Source: Candidatus Hydrogenedens terephthalaticus JGI OTU-1 | GTDB taxonomy: Bacteria; Hydrogenedentota; Hydrogenedentia; Hydrogenedentales; Hydrogenedentaceae | DNA length: 17,389 bases | Assembly: GCA_000493945.1 (NCBI GenBank) | Contig: AWNW01000008.1 | Location: 67,010-84,398, forward strand | Direction of reading: 5' to 3' | In this document: piece after piece, positions 1 through 6,605 of the stretch | Position numbering within the stretch: the stretch's first letter is position 1 | How the letters are laid out: the number at the start of each line of letters is the position of its first letter | The notes under the pieces: generated by a model | Databases searched by the model: none | Told to the model about the DNA's origin: nothing | The model's input: only the letters and a program-made list of their open reading frames with translations | Position numbers and translations under genes: made by a program

Positions 1-444
1 GGGTAAAACGACATACCCCGGATAACCATAATCATCTCTTTTCGAGGGAGAAATATATACAAAGGTAAATAGTTCAGATAGAACATTTAATACCTTCTCA
101 AAGTTTTCAATAGCAGAAAAGTCATTTTTCGGAAGTGTTGTTTTCAGATAGGTTTTTCTATTATGGCATACGAGAATTTTTTGGCAGGGTGCTTCACGAA
201 TATCCCAGGCATTTGTTTCATTATGAGCAATAACAATATCGTAATACCCTTTGGAAAGTCGTTCCCTCCACTCATTTTCGGGGACTTCATATAGATTTTC
301 AGGTATAGGTCGGAATTCTGTCTTCCATTTTCGAGCCAGCAATCCCTCACTATACAATCCTAAATCCATTTCAAACCCCGTTTTTGCCATCAAACACATG
401 TAAGGCTCATGAAAATTAAAAGTTAGAATTTTAAGTTGCCCCAT
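1..444 (-). CDS. Glycosyltransferase, N-terminal part (3' end outside the window)
   Basis: An open frame of 148 codons starts at an ATG at 444 and runs off the left edge without a stop. A Shine-Dalgarno AAAGGA lies 3 to 4 bases before the start. The protein opens with MGQLKILTFNFHEPYM, a first beta strand followed by a His-Glu-Pro turn. This resembles the N-terminal Rossmann half of GT-B glycosyltransferases (GT4-like) annotated in many bacteria. A later segment, residues 69-75 (YDIVIAH), looks like the next core strand, and residues 86-93 (CQKILVCH) another. The catalytic C-terminal half is outside the window, so donor and acceptor cannot be read. It follows fliW, csrA and an unknown gene in the same direction with a 40-base gap, so a role in decorating flagellin or other surface glycans is an inference from context. 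The family call is from pattern recognition only. Confidence 0.6.
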   Translation of the reverse strand, partial: MGQLKILTFNFHEPYMCLMAKTGFEMDLGLYSEGLLARKWKTEFRPIPENLYEVPENEWRERLSKGYYDIVIAHNETNAWDIREAPCQKILVCHNRKTYLKTTLPKNDFSAIENFEKVLNVLSELFTFVYISPSKRDDYGYPGYVVLP

Positions 445-484
445 GTTTCCTTTCTATTTATTTTATCCTTTGTGATAAAACATA

Positions 485-1120
485 TTAGGTTGATTTAGAA
501 ATAAATTGTAATACCAATTGCTTTAACTGACTGACAATTTCGGGTTCTTTTTCTGCGAGAGGTGCTAATTCGTATTCCAGCAAGTCCCCAAGGCCAATAC
601 AATCGTTATTTTCGAGAGATTTATATGCTTCCTCAAGGACACTATTTAACTTGTCATGGTGTTCTTTTATCATTTTTATAGTTGGGTTATCTTCCGTTAC
701 ATGGGAACCTAACAAATTAATTATAAGTGCTTCTCTTTTTTTAATCTCACTCCATATTGCGGAAAGTTTTTGAAATGGGTCAAACCCTTCATCCGGGTTT
801 TCACTCTGAAATACCTGAGCAATTTCACGACACAACCCACTTAATTCCGGTGAATACAACTCAATATCTGCAATACCTTCCTCTACCAACTGGTGTATTG
901 GATAGGTATTGATTTCTAATGTCCGTATATTGGATACATTCATTTCCTGAATAGATTCTAACGACCTTCCCGGATATACTTCCTGTTCATTAACTCTTAA
1001 TTTTACCATTGCCAGTTGTTTGGTACTAAGAAAGTTCATGATTTCATTCAAAGCAGATTGGAGAGTATCCGGTGAATTCAAAAATTGAAATCCTTTTACA
1101 CCATCAATGAGTACTTCCAT
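485..1120 (-). CDS. Unrecognised 211-residue protein in the fliW-csrA operon
   Basis: The start ATG at 1120 lies inside csrA, giving a 17-base overlap, with AAAGGAG about 9 bases upstream, so translation is probably coupled to csrA. No signal peptide or membrane segment is visible. Residues 1-75 alternate short strands and helices (MEVLIDG at the start, a KLRVNEQEVYPGRSL hairpin at 40-54, TLEINTY at 67-73) and could be a small alpha/beta domain. Residues 76-211 look all-helical and acidic, ending in the motif GDLLEYELAPLAEK at 178-191. I do not recognise the family. A helical C-terminal half in a flagellar regulatory operon recalls the FliS/FliT type of export chaperone or a FlaG-like accessory, but no diagnostic motif supports either. 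It is a cytosolic protein probably tied to flagellin homeostasis. Confidence 0.75.
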   Translation of the reverse strand: MEVLIDGVKGFQFLNSPDTLQSALNEIMNFLSTKQLAMVKLRVNEQEVYPGRSLESIQEMNVSNIRTLEINTYPIHQLVEEGIADIELYSPELSGLCREIAQVFQSENPDEGFDPFQKLSAIWSEIKKREALIINLLGSHVTEDNPTIKMIKEHHDKLNSVLEEAYKSLENNDCIGLGDLLEYELAPLAEKEPEIVSQLKQLVLQFISKST

Positions 1121-1355
1121 CTTTTGGGTCTCCTTTGTTGGGTTGAATAACGGGAATTTCCTTCGGGGGTTCTACCCGTGCCGCTTCTTCATTTTCCGCT
1201 TTGATAGATAAATATATCTCTTTCCGATGAACTGGAATAGAACGAGGCGCCTCTATCCCTATCTTGACCTGATTTTCCCGTAATTCAAGCACTTTGATTT
1301 CGATATTATCGCCAATCATTATGCTTTCATCTTCCTTACGCGTGAGCACAAGCAT
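1104..1355 (-). CDS. csrA: Carbon storage / translational regulator CsrA
   Basis: CsrA is a dimeric RNA-binding protein that binds GGA in hairpin loops of mRNA leaders, usually blocking ribosome access; in flagellated bacteria it represses flagellin translation. The frame gives 83 residues starting MLVLTRKEDESIMIG, the canonical N-terminal strand. The C-terminal binding strand IPVHRKEIY at 40-48 includes the key Arg44. Residues beyond about 58 form a Pro/Lys-rich tail, so the protein is longer than the 61 residues of E. coli CsrA. ATG 1355 is chosen over upstream starts because it begins at the conserved Met and has a strong AGGAGGT six bases before it. The fliW stop ends one base before this ATG, so the pair is translationally coupled, and the csrA 3' end overlaps the next gene. 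Confidence 0.95.
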   Translation of the reverse strand: MLVLTRKEDESIMIGDNIEIKVLELRENQVKIGIEAPRSIPVHRKEIYLSIKAENEEAARVEPPKEIPVIQPNKGDPKDGSTH

Positions 1356-1356
1356 A

Positions 1357-1815
1357 TCAGACCTCCTGTCTATCGGTTGGTTGTTCATTTTGGGGTTGCG
1401 CAAGGAACCATTGGACAGGATAATCCGTTCTGTCCAATACCATTTGCTTTGCTAACCTTGTTTTTGCATTTATTACAATGGGGGCTCTTAAATTCGTTCG
1501 GATTTTTGTTGGGTCTTCCGGAACGACAAGTAATGTATATATAGAAATCTCCTGAGGAGAAGTGGCTTGTAATTCATGTAAGTCCTGAGGAGTGAACGGA
1601 ACCTGATAGTCCTGCAAAACCTGCAAGGTCTCTAATAGTAAAAAAGCCAATGTGCCATCTTCCACAGACTGAAGCCACCATAGTGGGCTATCTTTAGGTC
1701 CTGGTAGTAGAATAAACTTCTGGCAATTCTGAAATCCTAAAATAGGTTTTACAAATAAAAGAATTTGACTTTCATCAATTTCTATCTCACCAAATCGTGT
1801 TGTTTGTAATTTCAT
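1357..1815 (-). CDS. fliW: Flagellar assembly factor FliW
   Basis: FliW is a small beta-rich protein that binds CsrA allosterically and, alternatively, free flagellin. When flagellin accumulates in the cytosol it takes FliW away and CsrA then represses flagellin synthesis. The 152-residue product starts MKLQTTRFGEIEID and has the family's hallmark near residues 117-141 (TNLRAPIVINAKTRLAKQMV), followed by the conserved L-D-x-x-x-YPV segment. ATG 1815 is chosen because homology begins there; a TTG at 1854 would add 13 Lys/Asn-rich residues unlike the family. An AAGGA lies about 14 bases upstream, rather far, so initiation may be weak. It is the first gene of the minus-strand operon, and the intergenic stretch to the divergent gene at 2002 is only about 190 bases and very AT-rich. 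Confidence 0.93.
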   Translation of the reverse strand: MKLQTTRFGEIEIDESQILLFVKPILGFQNCQKFILLPGPKDSPLWWLQSVEDGTLAFLLLETLQVLQDYQVPFTPQDLHELQATSPQEISIYTLLVVPEDPTKIRTNLRAPIVINAKTRLAKQMVLDRTDYPVQWFLAQPQNEQPTDRQEV

Positions 1816-1910
1816 ATAAACCCGTTTGTTCCTTTTTTTATTTTCAGTATGCAATATTTTATTTTACTATAACAACTTGATATTATAAAAATATAATTAG
1901 ATATTTAATA

Positions 1911-1922
1911 ATCACTTGTGAT
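1911..1922. promoter_or_regulatory. Short dyad between divergent fliW and the Mrr_N gene
   Basis: The sequence ATCACTTGTGAT has two perfect 5-base arms around a 2-base centre. It lies in the AT-rich divergent intergenic region, where it could be an operator for one or both genes. The arms are short and no second copy is seen, so chance is a serious alternative. Confidence 0.25.
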
Positions 1923-1937
1923 ATTAGATAATAAATA

Positions 1938-1966
1938 TTAAATACTATTTGGTAAAGTGGTATAAA
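1938..1966 (+). promoter_or_regulatory. Candidate sigma70-type promoter with extended -10
   Basis: TATAAA at 1961-1966 is preceded by TGG, giving an extended -10 element. A weak -35 (TTAAAT, 1938-1943) sits 17 bases upstream. It is 35 bases before the start codon at 2002 and is the best candidate for driving the Mrr_N-type gene. Confidence 0.4.
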
Positions 1967-2001
1967 AAACAAAAGCGGTAAATCTATAGGGAGATTATGA
2001 A

Positions 2002-3129
2002 ATGAAAGAATATGATGATTTTAAACAGTTTATAAAAAATGAGATAGTAAAAGCAGTTGATGAGGAAGACAGTGAACGAGTTAAATATTTACTATCCGCG
2101 TTAGAGTTAATGATTCAGATGAAGAAGAGGGTGGAATTATCTGAATTAGGTAAATCTACTGAAGGAAAAGTTAAAAAAGTAAAAGAAGTAGAGACTAATA
2201 AAAAAGAAGTCTCTTCCCAAACTTCTGCAAAAGATTTAATGACTACTGAAAAAGAGATGGTTGAAAAGCACAAAAAAAAGGTAGGTAAGCAAGAACATGC
2301 TGCTATTTCTTTAGAGGAAAAGGCTTTAAGTAAGAGAGAAGAAAAAAAAGAAACGGTTTTTGATAGTGAATGGAGTGGGGAGGAAAAGTCCCATGTAACT
2401 GAAGAGCCGATAAAAAAGGATGAAGGGGAAGAGGTAGTTGTTCTTCATCAGGAATCGGTAGAAAAGCAAGAAGTCCCTGCTGTTGAAGAGATAAAAGGAA
2501 AAACGGAGAAAAAATCCTCTTCGGGGAGAAGACTTCCATTCACAGGAAAATTAGTAAAAGGTTTAAAAACCCCTCAATCTGCTTATATTTACCCTCTTTT
2601 AGATACATTAATGGAATTTAATGGTTCTGCCCCTTATTCTGCAATTACAAAACAGGTCTTTGAAAAAATGAAGCATATCTTCAACAGTTATGACTTGTCC
2701 CCGGTTACTCATAATAAATATATTCCTCGCTGGAAAGATACATTAAAATGGGTAAAAGTAGACCTTGTGAATAGAGGTATTCTTGAAAAGAACACAGAAA
2801 AAGGTATCTGGGCTATTTCCGAATATGGAAAAGCATATTATGCCCAGCATAAGGAGAAATTTGAAGGGGAAAAAGAAAATCCTCAACCTTCGGAGGAAGT
2901 CAAAGAGCATAATGCAGGTGGGGGTTCTCAGCAAGTGATGTTAGAGGAAAATGTTTCTGAAAGCACCCACAATTCGGAAGAGATACAAGAACGGGAAGTA
3001 GGTAAAAATACCTCCCAATTGATGGAAGAAGAAGTTCGTGCAGATATTCAGCAAAGTTCGCAGGATGTTGGTGGTCAGACTATAGATTCGGACTTCTCGC
3101 ATTCGGAACCACTACAAAACAGTCAGTAA
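2002..3129 (+). CDS. Mrr_N-type winged-helix protein with charged low-complexity arms, no nuclease domain
   Basis: The 375-residue protein has three parts. Residues 1-45 are predicted helical. Residues 46-180 are Lys/Glu-rich low complexity, probably disordered or coiled coil. Residues about 188-281 match the Mrr N-terminal winged-helix pattern: TPQSAYIYPLLDTL, a central PRWKDTLKWVKVDLVNRGIL and a closing GIWAISEYGKAYY, comparable to the R-x-x-W...L...G(L/I)...RG-W-x-I-T-x-x-G signature of that domain (PF14338). The tail, 282-375, is Glu/Gln/Ser-rich. In restriction enzymes of the Mrr type this domain is followed by a PD-(D/E)xK nuclease, but none follows here, so a DNA-binding or regulatory role is inferred. 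The start ATG at 2002 has GGGAG about 8 bases upstream. It stands alone on the plus strand. Confidence 0.8.
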   Translation: MKEYDDFKQFIKNEIVKAVDEEDSERVKYLLSALELMIQMKKRVELSELGKSTEGKVKKVKEVETNKKEVSSQTSAKDLMTTEKEMVEKHKKKVGKQEHAAISLEEKALSKREEKKETVFDSEWSGEEKSHVTEEPIKKDEGEEVVVLHQESVEKQEVPAVEEIKGKTEKKSSSGRRLPFTGKLVKGLKTPQSAYIYPLLDTLMEFNGSAPYSAITKQVFEKMKHIFNSYDLSPVTHNKYIPRWKDTLKWVKVDLVNRGILEKNTEKGIWAISEYGKAYYAQHKEKFEGEKENPQPSEEVKEHNAGGGSQQVMLEENVSESTHNSEEIQEREVGKNTSQLMEEEVRADIQQSSQDVGGQTIDSDFSHSEPLQNSQ

Positions 3130-3249
3130 ATAAAAATTATAGATATATGAAGAATATATAAAATTCCCAACCGTGATTAATTATTAAGGAAAACAATTTA
3201 CAAGAGGTTCCAGGTAAATTTTATAGGGGGGATAACAATCATTGTTTAG

Positions 3250-3336
3250 TGGTGCCCGGGAGGAGAATTGAACTCCTACCCCATTTCTGGGACCAGATCC
3301 TTAGTCTGGCGCGTCTGCCATTTCCGCCACCCGGGC
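3250..3336 (-). tRNA. tRNA-Leu, anticodon AAG
   Basis: The 87-base gene folds into a full class II cloverleaf with acceptor GCCCGGG/CCCGGGC, a GGCGG...GCGCC D-arm typical of bacterial tRNA-Leu, anticodon stem CCAGA/TCTGG with loop CTAAGGA, a long variable arm, T-stem AGGAG/CTCCT with loop TTCAATT, discriminator A and encoded CCA. The seven-base loop fixes the anticodon as AAG, reading CUN leucine codons. G37 next to the anticodon fits CUN-type leucine tRNAs. An adenosine at position 34 is unusual in bacteria, where tRNA-Arg(ACG) is normally the only one and most use GAG here. Confidence 0.95.
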
Positions 3337-3362
3337 GAATACTGTTAAAAAAGTGTTTTAAT

Positions 3363-3391
3363 TTTATAACAAACGATAGAAAAATTTAAAA
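3363..3391 (-). promoter_or_regulatory. Candidate promoter of tRNA-Leu(AAG)
   Basis: On the minus strand TATAAA (3368-3363) preceded by TGT forms an extended -10, with only a weak AT-rich -35 around 3386-3391. It lies about 26 bases upstream of the tRNA 5' end, a suitable distance for a short leader. Confidence 0.35.
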
Positions 3392-3479
3392 TCAGCGTGA
3401 TGTTTTAGAGTATCCTTTCGATGTTTGTAAGAATGAGAGATATAACTTTCTAATGTCAGAATATCAAGGATTTAAATAT

Positions 3480-3734
3480 TCATAGCATAGGTTCGTGACG
3501 ACCTTTTCCTGAACCGTTCGGGTGACGAATGCAAAAGTTAGCAGTCATGGTTTGAATGGATGAGAATTTTCTCCCACAGAATTTGCATATATATTCATTT
3601 TTTTCACCACCTTCATAAGGAGCATGTTTCCCTTTTCCAGGTCCGTTAGGATGTCTTACACATAGAGATGAAGTTAAAGATTGCACATTTGTGCTTTGTT
3701 TGCCACAATACTTGCAGTAATAAACTGTTCCCAT
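3480..3734 (-). CDS. Small protein of two tandem CxxC...C..H..H zinc-finger repeats
   Basis: The 84-residue protein is two copies of one unit 43 residues apart. Each unit has Cys-x2-Cys, then after 14 residues Cys-x2-His-Pro-Asn-Gly, and a Gly-Lys-Gly-x-His end: C7, C10, C25, H28, H37 and C50, C53, C68, H71, H80. Four of these five ligands per unit could hold one zinc. The repeat core HPNGxGKGxH is highly conserved between the copies. I recall similar multi-copy hypothetical proteins in Lentisphaerae-like and gut bacterial genomes, but no function is known to me; nucleic-acid or protein binding is the usual inference for such fingers. AGGAG lies about 9 bases before ATG 3734. It begins 12 bases after the nucleotidyltransferase gene and is probably co-transcribed with it. 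Confidence 0.85.
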   Translation of the reverse strand: MGTVYYCKYCGKQSTNVQSLTSSLCVRHPNGPGKGKHAPYEGGEKNEYICKFCGRKFSSIQTMTANFCIRHPNGSGKGRHEPML

Positions 3735-3746
3735 AAGGTTGTTCTC

Positions 3747-4475
3747 CTATATTTGTATGCCGTTTTCTTTCGCTACAAGTATATTTGATCGTAATAATGC
3801 TTCAAAACTTCCACAGTCCGCCCACCAGCCTTCCAAAAATTCATAAGTCATTGTTCCGCGTCGGATATATTCATTATTTACATCAGTTATCTCTAACTCC
3901 CCTCGTTCACTGGGTTTCAGTGTCTTACAAATATTGAATACATCCGAATCATACATATATATCCCAATAACTGCATAATTTGTTGGTGGAACTTTAGGCT
4001 TTTCTATAATCTCTTTTACTTTTCCATTTTCTACTACCGCAACACCAAATTCCTGAGGATTGGATACTTCTTTCAAAAAAATCTTTGCACCAGAATCTTG
4101 CTTTCCAAAATCATCTACTGCCTTTTTAATACTGCTTTGGGTGAAATTATCCCCGAGGATGACTACAACTTTATCTTTACCAACAAATGGTTCTGCAAGC
4201 GCAAGAGCATGCGCTATCCCTCCTTCGGTTTTTTGGTAAGTATAATGAAGTTGATGCAAACCAAAATCTTCTCCATTCCCCAACAATCGGAGAAAATCCC
4301 CAGCATTATTCCCCCCGGTTACAATCATTATGTCCTTAATCCCTGCATCAACAAGTGTCTGAATAGGATAAAAAATCATGGGTTTATTGTAGACAGGCAA
4401 TAAATGTTTATTAGTAACACGAGTTAAGGGTAGTAATCGTGTTCCTAAGCCTCCCGCCAAAACGACACCTTTCAT
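3747..4475 (-). CDS. rfbA: Glucose-1-phosphate thymidylyltransferase family nucleotidyltransferase (RfbA/RmlA-like, short form)
   Basis: This family joins a sugar 1-phosphate and a nucleoside triphosphate (typically glucose-1-P and dTTP, giving dTDP-glucose and pyrophosphate), the first step to dTDP-rhamnose and related surface sugars. The 242-residue product has the nucleotide-binding loop GGLGTRLLPLT at 8-18, the KPM at 31-33, the metal-binding LGDN at 107-110, the EKP at 158-160, GELEITDVN at 192-200 and WADCGSFEALL at 218-228. It is about 50 residues shorter than E. coli RmlA, lacking the C-terminal dimer extension, as in many archaeal-type and short bacterial members; the exact sugar or nucleotide is therefore less certain. 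AAGGAG lies about 8 bases before ATG 4475. No other rhamnose genes are nearby. Confidence 0.85.
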   Translation of the reverse strand: MKGVVLAGGLGTRLLPLTRVTNKHLLPVYNKPMIFYPIQTLVDAGIKDIMIVTGGNNAGDFLRLLGNGEDFGLHQLHYTYQKTEGGIAHALALAEPFVGKDKVVVILGDNFTQSSIKKAVDDFGKQDSGAKIFLKEVSNPQEFGVAVVENGKVKEIIEKPKVPPTNYAVIGIYMYDSDVFNICKTLKPSERGELEITDVNNEYIRRGTMTYEFLEGWWADCGSFEALLRSNILVAKENGIQI

Positions 4476-4505
4476 TTAACTTCTCCTTATATCTAATTTT
4501 ACAAA

Positions 4506-4534
4506 TTGCATTGTATTTGTCTTATCATTATACA
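4506..4534 (+). promoter_or_regulatory. Candidate sigma70-type promoter of the DUF1080-dprA operon
   Basis: TTGCAT (4506-4511), a 17-base spacer and TATACA (4529-4534) resemble a housekeeping promoter. It lies about 78 bases before the start at 4612 in the divergent intergenic region with the nucleotidyltransferase gene. A TTGACA at 4579 has no matching -10 and was not preferred. Confidence 0.4.
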
Positions 4535-4611
4535 ATCTTTTATCCACTTTTAAAACTGATGATATTATTTATATGAGTTTGACATAATAAAAAACAATAG
4601 GAGAATGGAAA

Positions 4612-5334
4612 ATGAAGATTCAAAAAATTATTTTAATGTCTGTAATGGCATTATTTGTGTTAGTGACTTTCTTTACTTGCTCCACAAATGGCAAAGAAGA
4701 AACTCAAAAACGAATTCCTGTTGGAAAATGTACACCTCCACCACAGGGTGAAGGCTGGGTAAATTTATTTTCTGCGGAAAATCAATCGAAGTGGGAAAAT
4801 GTAACATCGGGTAATAAAAAATCAGGGTTTGAATTTATGCCCGACAATGTTTTCCATATTTTTGGTTCTGAATCAGGGGGGTATATTGCTTATATGGGTG
4901 AAGAAATAACTGATTTTGAATTACATATCGAATTTAAGTTGACCCCGAAAGCGAACAGTGGCGTATTTTTCCGTTCCGACCTGAAAGACCCTGTGCAGAA
5001 AGGGTTTGAAATACAGGTATTAGAGACTTATGGACAGTCACCCAACAAACAAGGTTGCGGTGCTTTGTATGATGTAGCCACACCTATGTTTAATATGTGC
5101 TTACCTCCTGGTGAATGGAATTCCTATGATATTACTTGTAAAGGAAGTCATCTTGTGGTTGTGATGAATGGTTGGAAGGTTATTGATGTGGATTTTTCTC
5201 TTATGACTATGCCTATTGGAAAATTTGATACACCATTAGCACAACTACCCCATAGGGGATATTTCCAACTTCAGGACCATGGGGGAGAAGTATGGTATCG
5301 AAATGCGTATTATAAAAATCTTGCAGGGAATTAA
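4612..5334 (+). CDS. Exported DUF1080 / 3-keto-disaccharide hydrolase-domain protein, possible lipoprotein
   Basis: The 240-residue product has an N-terminal Lys-containing hydrophobic segment (residues 1-22) followed by Cys23. The preceding F-F-T is not a canonical lipobox, so lipidation is possible but unsure; export is likely. The rest is a single jelly-roll domain of the DUF1080 family (PF06439): GGYIAYMGEEITDFELHIEF at 89-108, ANSGVFFRSDL at 114-124, FEIQVLETYG, the GEWNSYDITCKGSHL stretch and the closing RGYFQLQDHGGEVWYRN. Members of this fold act on 3-keto-glycosides or bind sugars outside the cytoplasm. AGGAG lies about 9 bases before the ATG. The dprA gene starts 14 bases after its stop, an odd partner that suggests operon packing rather than shared function. 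Confidence 0.85.
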   Translation: MKIQKIILMSVMALFVLVTFFTCSTNGKEETQKRIPVGKCTPPPQGEGWVNLFSAENQSKWENVTSGNKKSGFEFMPDNVFHIFGSESGGYIAYMGEEITDFELHIEFKLTPKANSGVFFRSDLKDPVQKGFEIQVLETYGQSPNKQGCGALYDVATPMFNMCLPPGEWNSYDITCKGSHLVVVMNGWKVIDVDFSLMTMPIGKFDTPLAQLPHRGYFQLQDHGGEVWYRNAYYKNLAGN

Positions 5335-5348
5335 TACAGGAAGTAGAC

Positions 5349-6593
5349 ATGCACTCCGAACAACAAAAATACTGGTTAACTCTATTTTTAATTCCGGGTA
5401 TCGGTTCCACTACTTTTATAAAACTCATAGCCCGTTTTGGTTCCCCTTACGAAGTTCTTTCCGCATCGGAAAAAGCCCTGTCAGAAGTAGTTGGAAAAAC
5501 TTTAGCCCACAGAATAGCCCATTATCGTGAAGTTGTTGATGTGGATACTGAATTGAAGTTGATTGAAAATAATAAGGTAAAAATCATTACCTTAGATGAC
5601 CCGGAATACCCCGTCTCATTAGCGGAAATCTATGACCCACCTCTGGTTCTGTATTGCAAAGGAGATTTACTAAGAAGAGACCAATATTCCATTTCTATTG
5701 TCGGTACACGAAAATACAGCCCTTACGGTAGTAAAATAACACATTTCTTTGCTCAGGGTCTGGTAAATGCAGGTTTTACTATTGTAAGTGGTCTTGCTTC
5801 GGGTATTGATACCATAGCCCATCAGACGGCTCTGGATAGCGGTGGTAGGACTGTTGCCTTTTTAGGTTGTGGAATTGATGTTATATATCCCAGAGAAAAT
5901 AAAAATTTATATGAGAGAATACAAAATCAAGGAGCAGTAATATCTACCTTCCCCATGCAGACAAAGCCCTTAGGCAATAATTTTCCGATACGCAATCGCT
6001 TTATTAGTGGGTTTTCCCTTGGAACAATTGTTACGGAGGCAACACGAAATAGTGGAGCATTAATTACCGCACAACATGCCGTTGAGCAGGGAAAAACAGT
6101 TTTTGCTGTCCCCGGTCCTATCGGTTCATTAAATAGTGAAGGACCTCATGGATTAATCCGACAGGGAGCAAAATTGGCAGAAAAAATTTCTGATATTATC
6201 GAAGAGATACCACAATATGCTCGTGAAAACATTGCTGACGATACCTCTGATATTGATAAAAAAGCAACTCAACCTGCTCAAAAATATACAAAAGAAATAA
6301 TCCAATACCCCTTATCTATGGCAATAAAACCTTCTGTGGAAACAGTCCCTTCAAAACCAGAAAGAACTGAAAAAGGTGGAAAAGTTCCCCAGCAAACTAA
6401 TTCTAATATCTTTGTTTCTCAAAGTCCGCTGGAAAAGAAAATTCTATCTATTTTAAGCCCTGAAGGCTCGTATGTGGATGAAGTTGCTATATCCTGTCAG
6501 ATACCCATTTCACAAGCACTTTCGACACTGACCCTGATGGAGATGAAAGGTTGGGTGAAACAATTTTCAGGAAAAAGATTTGCAAAGGCATAA
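5349..6593 (+). CDS. dprA: DNA processing protein DprA (Smf)
   Basis: DprA binds incoming single-stranded DNA in the cytosol and loads RecA during natural transformation; it is also widespread in bacteria not known to be competent. The 414-residue product shows a helix-hairpin-helix start (LIPGIGSTTFIKLIARFGSP, 14-33), then the Rossmann-like core: SIVGTRKYSPYG at 116-127, VSGLASGIDTIAHQTAL at 146-162, GCGIDVIYPREN at 173-184, FPIRNRFISG at 212-221 and VTEATRNSGALITAQHA at 228-244. A Pro/Lys/Ser-rich linker of roughly 75 residues (about 290-365) precedes a C-terminal winged helix (about 368-414), the arrangement of full-length DprA. AGGAAG lies about 7 bases before the ATG. It sits in a tight operon, with the ABC ATPase 12 bases downstream. 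Confidence 0.96.
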   Translation: MHSEQQKYWLTLFLIPGIGSTTFIKLIARFGSPYEVLSASEKALSEVVGKTLAHRIAHYREVVDVDTELKLIENNKVKIITLDDPEYPVSLAEIYDPPLVLYCKGDLLRRDQYSISIVGTRKYSPYGSKITHFFAQGLVNAGFTIVSGLASGIDTIAHQTALDSGGRTVAFLGCGIDVIYPRENKNLYERIQNQGAVISTFPMQTKPLGNNFPIRNRFISGFSLGTIVTEATRNSGALITAQHAVEQGKTVFAVPGPIGSLNSEGPHGLIRQGAKLAEKISDIIEEIPQYARENIADDTSDIDKKATQPAQKYTKEIIQYPLSMAIKPSVETVPSKPERTEKGGKVPQQTNSNIFVSQSPLEKKILSILSPEGSYVDEVAISCQIPISQALSTLTLMEMKGWVKQFSGKRFAKA

Positions 6594-6605
6594 ATCGGAG
6601 TTACT

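Noticed and set aside
1816..1854. Longer FliW from a TTG start at 1854
   Set aside because: The added 13 residues are Lys/Asn-rich and outside the family, and the conserved protein begins at ATG 1815.
3234..3246. Palindrome AACAATCATTGTT next to the tRNA-Leu(AAG) 3' end
   Set aside because: A one-base centre cannot form a stable loop and there is no T-run, so it is not a terminator; chance is likely in AT-rich DNA.
4579..4584. Perfect TTGACA upstream of the DUF1080 gene
   Set aside because: No -10 element lies 16-18 bases downstream; that position falls in the Shine-Dalgarno region.
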